Shown here one piece after another: positions 57,891 to 64,000 of a DNA stretch of 64,000 nucleotides (the stretch's first letter is position 1; each line of letters opens with the position of its first letter). The translations under genes were made by a program, and so were the position numbers. The stretch comes from Cylicocyclus nassatus (taxonomy: Eukaryota > Nematoda > Chromadorea > Rhabditida > Strongylidae). The notes beneath the pieces are model-generated. The model did no database searches, was not told where the DNA came from, and saw only the letters and a list, made by a program, of their open reading frames with translations. The stretch covers positions 49,062,941-49,126,940 of the forward strand of contig CATQJL010000112.1 in assembly GCA_958299035.1 (NCBI GenBank), given 5' to 3'.

Positions 57891-60053
57891 TCAGATCACA
57901 TGAGCTGTATCGCAGAATCTTTTGATTGTGACATTCTCTGTGACCATAGGCTGCATAGATAGTTGATGTCTAGTTCTTAACGGAGGTGATCTTAATTCTT
58001 GTGGGAAGTGTGGCGGAATCTCTTGGTTCATATTCTTTACTATGCTTTTATTTCTTCGTAGGCCTTCATCTCCTGTCGGCCTCTCCTCCCCCTCAGGCTT
58101 CTTGATTCCACGTTTCAGGACATCAGTGAAGCGTTCTTCTTGTCCATTTGACTGGGGATGATAAGGAGCAGTCTTTTTGTGCAAAGTTCCTTCTTCTTCA
58201 GACATGCTCTTGAACAGTTCTGACGTCTGAGTTCCATTGTCAGTCACGATAGTATGCAGTGGTTCATATCTAGCAAACATTTTCAAAACTTTTACAGTCC
58301 TTGTCGCAGCGGTATTGTACATCTCAACAATTTCCAGGAGTCTGTCCAGTTCCTTCTCGACAGTTTCAAAAGCAGAATGGGGGACAGATCTGCAAGTCTT
58401 GAACACTGGATGGAATCTTCCACCAACCTGCATGTCTGCTTTCTCCTTGGTGCATAATCCTAGACCATCTTTGCATACTTCTGAATAAGCATTTTTCAAC
58501 TTCTGTGCCATAATATCATTCTGGTCGGCCTTCACATTTGCGATCATCCTTTCCAAGTGATAGGTCATCTCTTCATTCTTCCGTATCCAGTCGATACCTA
58601 ACAAAGAATTGTGAGGAGTAACATACGCGTAGCCTTCACTCTTGGATCCTTTCAGCTCGAAGTTGCACCACAGTTTGCCATATATCTTCATAGAGTTTCC
58701 ACTGGCGTCCTTGACAGAAACGTTCGTCTTTTCAAGGTTTGGAGCGCCCATTTTCTTCCAGACTATCTCGTTCAACAGCGTGATATCCGATCCTGTATCA
58801 AGCAAAAACTTTAGTGACTGACCATTTACTTTCGTTTCCAGATATACTCGTGGAGAGTTGACATCCATTGTGGCGTTTGCGATCTTCACTATATTCCGCA
58901 CACGTGGATGGGTTGCAAGTCTCGTTTGCTTCCTTCTTCGCTTCATTCTGCCGTTGCCACTGCTTCCAACATCTCTTGCATTGGTACTTGGTTGATCAGC
59001 TAGTTTTCTTCTGTTGATGAGTTCGCAGAACTTTTCTTTATGCCCTGTTGTCTTGCACTTCTTACAGAACCACGGCTTTGCTTTGCAATCCTTGAACAAG
59101 TGCTGCCCAGAACAGTTCCAACATTCCAACATCCTGTGTTCTTCTTTGACTGCTTCTACCACTCTCGTGTTATTTCCAGCTATGGTCTCGCTATCCTTCT
59201 TCAAGCTAAGAAAATTTTCGCATTCTGAGTAGAGTTCTTGTAGGGTCATCTTATGTTCGGCTTTGTACTCCTTGTCCAACACTGCAATAAGTCTTTGCCT
59301 TATTTCAGCTTCCTTTGGACTCTTCAATCCGAAAATCCATAGTAGACACTTGATTCCGTCGCTATCCAGATCATGGACCTTCGCTTTTTCACAGAGTTCG
59401 TTAACTCTTCCAGTATACAGAAGATAATCTTCAAACTCTTTCTTCTCCAGCTTTAGACATTGATACCTTAGTGTAAACGGCGAAGTCTTCATGTCGAAAA
59501 GCTGCTTCAGGATTGAAACTGTCTCTTCGAATCCTATAGCGTTTACTTGTCTTGGTAGTATGTGTCTCTGATACTTTTCAAAGTCTTCTCTGTCCAACTT
59601 TTCACAGAGAAGTCGCACTCTAGCACTTTCCGTTAGCGGCTTGGCATCTTCGATGAACACGTCCTTGTAGCGTGCGTACCACTGGCTGAAGCTAAGGTTG
59701 GCTTCAGGATCGAACGTAAATTTCTCGATCCTATTGCTCAAAGCGCACATAAGATTCGGCGCATCTGCTGCGGTACTGCTCTGCCCAGTACCGGCGCCCT
59801 GGCCACGAGCGATGGCCTCAAGAATGGCTTTCATCTGTTCTTGGTGCAGGCGCATCTGCTCCTGCATGACTTGTAGCACGCTCTCCAATGGAGAAACATG
59901 CTGTCTGCCCTCCATAGGCTTGTCGTCCATCGAACTGCTGCCCTCCATCGGTCTATCGTCCGTCATTCCGCCGTCCATCGCTCTGCCGTCCGTTGTTCTG
60001 CCATCCGTTGAAGAAGTCTTCGTCTTCTTTCTTCTCGAGTCTCCGCTGCTCAT
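57891..60053 (-). CDS. Fused Gag-protease-integrase fragment of an LTR retrotransposon
   Basis: One 720-residue frame. Residues 17-50 hold repeated TDGR/MDD/MEG units. Residues 105-290 are a Gag capsid-like helical region. Two CCHC zinc knuckles follow, at 311-323 (CX2CX4HX4C) and 330-343 (CX2CX4HX4C). A retropepsin has its catalytic DTGS at 419-422 and LLGIDW at 484-489. Residues 548-575 match the start of a gypsy RT (PVF...R.VP...F..VEKELDRL). The frame then jumps within a few residues to the integrase core: TDNG at 604-607 and HPQSNGQEER at 632-641. RT palm, RNase H and the integrase front are absent, and the join is in frame. The start is ATG at 60053, inside the likely primer site. It probably still encodes Gag and protease; integrase and RT functions cannot be complete. 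Confidence 0.85.
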   Translation of the reverse strand: MSSGDSRRKKTKTSSTDGRTTDGRAMDGGMTDDRPMEGSSSMDDKPMEGRQHVSPLESVLQVMQEQMRLHQEQMKAILEAIARGQGAGTGQSSTAADAPNLMCALSNRIEKFTFDPEANLSFSQWYARYKDVFIEDAKPLTESARVRLLCEKLDREDFEKYQRHILPRQVNAIGFEETVSILKQLFDMKTSPFTLRYQCLKLEKKEFEDYLLYTGRVNELCEKAKVHDLDSDGIKCLLWIFGLKSPKEAEIRQRLIAVLDKEYKAEHKMTLQELYSECENFLSLKKDSETIAGNNTRVVEAVKEEHRMLECWNCSGQHLFKDCKAKPWFCKKCKTTGHKEKFCELINRRKLADQPSTNARDVGSSGNGRMKRRRKQTRLATHPRVRNIVKIANATMDVNSPRVYLETKVNGQSLKFLLDTGSDITLLNEIVWKKMGAPNLEKTNVSVKDASGNSMKIYGKLWCNFELKGSKSEGYAYVTPHNSLLGIDWIRKNEEMTYHLERMIANVKADQNDIMAQKLKNAYSEVCKDGLGLCTKEKADMQVGGRFHPVFKTCRSVPHSAFETVEKELDRLLEIVEMYNTAATRTVKVLKMFARYEPLHTIVTDNGTQTSELFKSMSEEEGTLHKKTAPYHPQSNGQEERFTDVLKRGIKKPEGEERPTGDEGLRRNKSIVKNMNQEIPPHFPQELRSPPLRTRHQLSMQPMVTENVTIKRFCDTAHVI

Positions 60054-60066
60054 CCTGATCGCCAGT
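60052..60066 (-). other. Putative primer-binding site
   Basis: Two bases inside the 5' LTR the minus strand reads TGGCGATCAGGATG; TGG at the start is typical of a site complementary to a tRNA 3' end. The tRNA is not identified. Confidence 0.45.
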
Positions 60067-60067
60067 T

Positions 60068-60261
60068 TGTTGTGTTCGTGAACAGCTTCAGCGGAGACTC
60101 TTTATCTGCCTTCCAGTGACAAGCAGTAAAACTGAACGTCTCTACGAATTAGGCTGCTATTTATAGCTTACTTATTTACATAAACAGATCATAATGGAAA
60201 ACATGAGATTATTCTATCAACTCATTTCTACTTAGCAGCCTTCACTATTACAGTCACAACA
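60068..60261 (-). repeat. LTR (5' LTR of the minus-strand element)
   Basis: 194 bp, matching the other LTR. The outside target duplication is ATTGG at 60262-60266. No clear TATA box was assigned. Confidence 0.95.
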
Positions 60262-60489
60262 ATTGGATTGTGGGAGCTCCGTGTTTCGCATGGATTCGTG
60301 GCGCAAAGCGTGCATCCTGGCGCGAAACTGCCATGAATTCATGCGAATACGATCGCGGGGTCCAGTTTCGAGGGGTATGTCTCAGCCGTTAGAGCACTAC
60401 CTGCGCTGCCGCTTGGGCAGTGTTTTAGCTAAGGCCCCAAAAATACCCTCTACGTAAAATCGCCATAGGTTCACATTGCCTGGACGCTG

Positions 60490-60735
60490 CCTTCAAACAT
60501 TACTTCTCATTCCCACATTCTCATTCACATACACAAAAACGGTCTCCACGCAATTCACAATGTCCGGTTCCACACATTCTAAAACAGTAGTACTTCTTAT
60601 CGCTAAATTGCAACCTTTTATCGTGAGCGTAAGCGTACCTGGAATACGCAAGATGCAATGCATGCTGCCATACATTTGTAGGATGTTTTATATTACATGT
60701 GATAGCCTATGTGTCTATCACTAAACAAAGCTGTA
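60490..60735 (-). pseudogene. Broken copy of the secreted cysteine-rich gene
   Basis: This is the right-arm partner of the 9621 gene. The minus strand keeps the central block (DKRLQFSDKKYYCFR, CGTGHCELR), but the leader has a stop and a frame change, and a stop falls soon after the central block. The downstream part differs from the left copy. I see no intact start. Confidence 0.7.
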
Positions 60736-61044
60736 GAACGACAAAATACAGAAATCTTGTTTCTGTAAGTACGAAAATGTTGTTAGAAGTGGTAAGGTAC
60801 AATAATGCACAGATATTTCGCCAAAAAATCCATTCTCATGTGCACTGCTGTAACTTATAACAAATCCTAAACTGGCAAGATTTTGACACATTTTAACGCA
60901 TCATATGCACTGCTGTGAGCTGTCAAGGCGTTACACGACTATAGTAGCATTTTCAGCTAAATGTGACAACTACTCAAGCACATCATAAACATCAAAAAAT
61001 TTGTTGTTCGAATATGATGGTTTTTATAATTGTCAAGTATTATG

Positions 61045-62699
<1,655 letters not shown>

Positions 62700-63575
62700 T
62701 TTCTTGACATGAACATGATCTTTCTTTATAGGTGATGCTTGTGCTCAATCAATGAAAGAAGATGAACATGCAAAGAGAACGTGAGTTTTTTTTTTCATTG
62801 CAATGTACATCAAATTCAAAAACTATTTGTATCATTCATTCTGTGACCAGGAGACGCCCGCATTGCACACTTTGTCTAAACAAGCCTGGTCGTGTATTTA
62901 GCAGGTTTATACTTGTTATATATCTCATTCAGGTTTATTCAATCTTCGGAAACACGGAAGAACAAACTCAAACTTGTTGACAATGTCCGCAATGCGGTTT
63001 CGCGTCTCTTAGTCGTAAAACAGATGATAGTCAAAATCATCGTTTTCGCCGTTGCTACATGACTAATGGATCATTGCAAAAAAACTGTCACGCATTTCTG
63101 TGCAGCTGACTTGCTATTGCTGTGCGTTGATCTTGACGTGTTATTCAATTATTTGATGAAACTATTTGCAGAGTGAATCCTCATCAGCTTGGCCCACCCG
63201 ACAAAAAGTGCAGGCATACAATAATGGCTCTCAGTACAGGCATACAATGATGGTAATCTTGATGTCAACATGATCTTTCTTTATGGACGACGCTTGTGCT
63301 CAATAAAACGAGATGAACATGCGACGTGAGTTTTTTCATTGCAATGTACATCAAATTGAGAAACTATTTGTAGTCAAAATGATCGTTGACGTCGTCTACA
63401 TGACTAATGGATCATTGCAATAAGCTGTCACGCATTTCTGTGCAGGTGACTTGCTATTGCTGTACGTTGATTTCTTGACGTGTTATTAAATCATTTGATG
63501 GAATTGTTTTGCAGACAGTGAATTCTCATCAGCTTGGCCCACCGACAAAAAGTGCAGGCATGCAATGATGACTTT
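62700..63575 (+). repeat. Diverged tandem duplication
   Basis: Segments from about 62705-63240 and 63255-63570 share, in order: 'acatgatctttctttat', 'gatgaacatgc', 'cattgcaatgtacatcaaat', 'catgactaatggatcattgc', 'ctgtcacgcatttctgtgca', 'cagcttggcccacc' and 'gacaaaaagtgcaggcat'. The first has extra sequence. No coding frame is shared. Confidence 0.75.
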
Positions 63576-64000
63576 CATCGTATAACCTATTGACTATGTG
63601 TTTGTTACCGTGATGTATACGTTGTGCAAAGAATCTTTGACTTCATTTGTAATTGTTTATTCAGACGAATGGCTAGAATAAAGGAACATCAGTTTGATTC
63701 TGAAGTATACTGTTGAACGATAGTTGCACTGAGCTAAGTGAGAGGCTTAGCAGTAGTACTACCGAAAACAGCTTCAAGAAAGACATTATCGACTTAGTTC
63801 CCGATGCGATGCCATCCTTTAGATCTGCTTCAGAACGCGGCAGAAAAAAGGAAAATTTTCAATTCAGCTGTTCTTCTTCTTGCACTGAAGTCCGGGTTTT
63901 CGTTCTTCACAGCAATCTTCACTACCTTTCTGAAAATTCTTGGTACGTGACATGCACTATAGAGATCGATCAAAATACTTACAGACACCACCAATACTAG
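63576..64000. other. Unassigned window end
   Basis: A 95-codon plus frame opens at 63713 and runs off the window edge. Serine-rich, no recognised domain, so not called as a gene. Confidence 0.3.

Larger units (their letters stand above)
57628..60261 (-). mobile_element. Ty3/gypsy-type LTR retrotransposon, internally deleted
   Basis: Two near-identical 194-bp LTRs, a 5-bp target duplication ATTGG (57623-57627 and 60262-60266), a polypurine tract and a primer-binding-like site frame one Gag-Pol frame. At 2.63 kb it is far shorter than a full gypsy element, because RT, RNase H and most of integrase are missing. It is young, judging by LTR identity, and non-autonomous. Confidence 0.9.
54830..60965 (-). 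repeat. Right arm of the large inverted duplication
   Basis: Reverse partner of 9410-13450. It has gained a hAT-type element (55906-56771), a 161-bp MITE (56985-57145) and the LTR element (57628-60261), and lacks the 11443-13162 insertion. Confidence 0.8.

Noticed and set aside
57891..60053. Domesticated host gene derived from Gag-Pol
   Set aside because: Near-identical LTRs and a perfect target duplication show a recent transposon insertion; there is no sign of host constraint.

Overview
This window looks like repeat-rich nuclear DNA of an invertebrate animal. I see no operons and no Shine-Dalgarno-led genes. Coding traces are short, spliced or eroded, and most of the sequence is transposable elements: Penelope-like retroelements (PLEs) with GIY-YIG endonuclease, a Ty3/gypsy-type LTR element, mariner-type and hAT-type non-autonomous DNA elements, tRNA-derived repeats and microsatellites. 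Very short introns (51-83 bp) and a DTGS/zinc-knuckle Gag-Pol resembling nematode elements favour a nematode, but an arthropod is not excluded. No species call is justified from sequence alone.

Layout. 0-9 kb: interspersed repeats (family A, family B, foldback family C), hAT-type and mariner-type elements. 9.4-13.45 kb: left arm of an old, diverged inverted duplication; its mate lies at 54.8-61.0 kb, inverted. The left arm carries an open reading frame for a small secreted cysteine-rich protein; the right-arm copy is broken. 14-20 kb: a perfect 51-bp palindrome, a decayed signal-peptide exon, foldback elements. 20.9-24.5 kb: a PLE reverse transcriptase remnant split by a palindromic mariner-type element, then two more such elements. 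26.6-26.95 kb: a two-exon gene for a 75-residue secreted, lysine-rich peptide. 27.0-30.3 kb: a decayed PLE with inverted terminal regions, a hammerhead-like ribozyme core and a tRNA-derived SINE inside it. 31.1-33.7 kb: a chain of elements separated by TA microsatellites. 35.05-38.9 kb: a composite element with mariner-like ends containing three small elements with CAATACC ends. 39.3-42.4 kb: a near-identical tandem duplication, period 1,592 bp. 42.9-45.2 kb: the best PLE copy, its endonuclease end interrupted by a 128-bp element. 45.19-46.17 kb: an inverted PLE piece ending in what reads as a SMART-type cDNA adaptor, then a 500-N gap. 47.3-49.5 kb: an eroded spliced membrane-protein-like locus. 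52.9-54.0 kb: a foldback element with tRNA-like sequence in both arms. 57.6-60.3 kb: an internally deleted LTR retrotransposon with intact LTRs and a 5-bp target duplication, sitting in the right arm. 61.2-61.7 kb: (GT)237. 62.7-63.6 kb: a diverged tandem duplication.

How it fits together. The likely host genes are the two small secreted-protein genes (9.6 and 26.6 kb), their broken relatives, and possibly the 47-49 kb locus. Everything else is mobile or repetitive DNA in nested layers. Comparing the two inverted-duplication arms dates several insertions relative to the duplication. All calls come from reading the sequence; no database search was possible.
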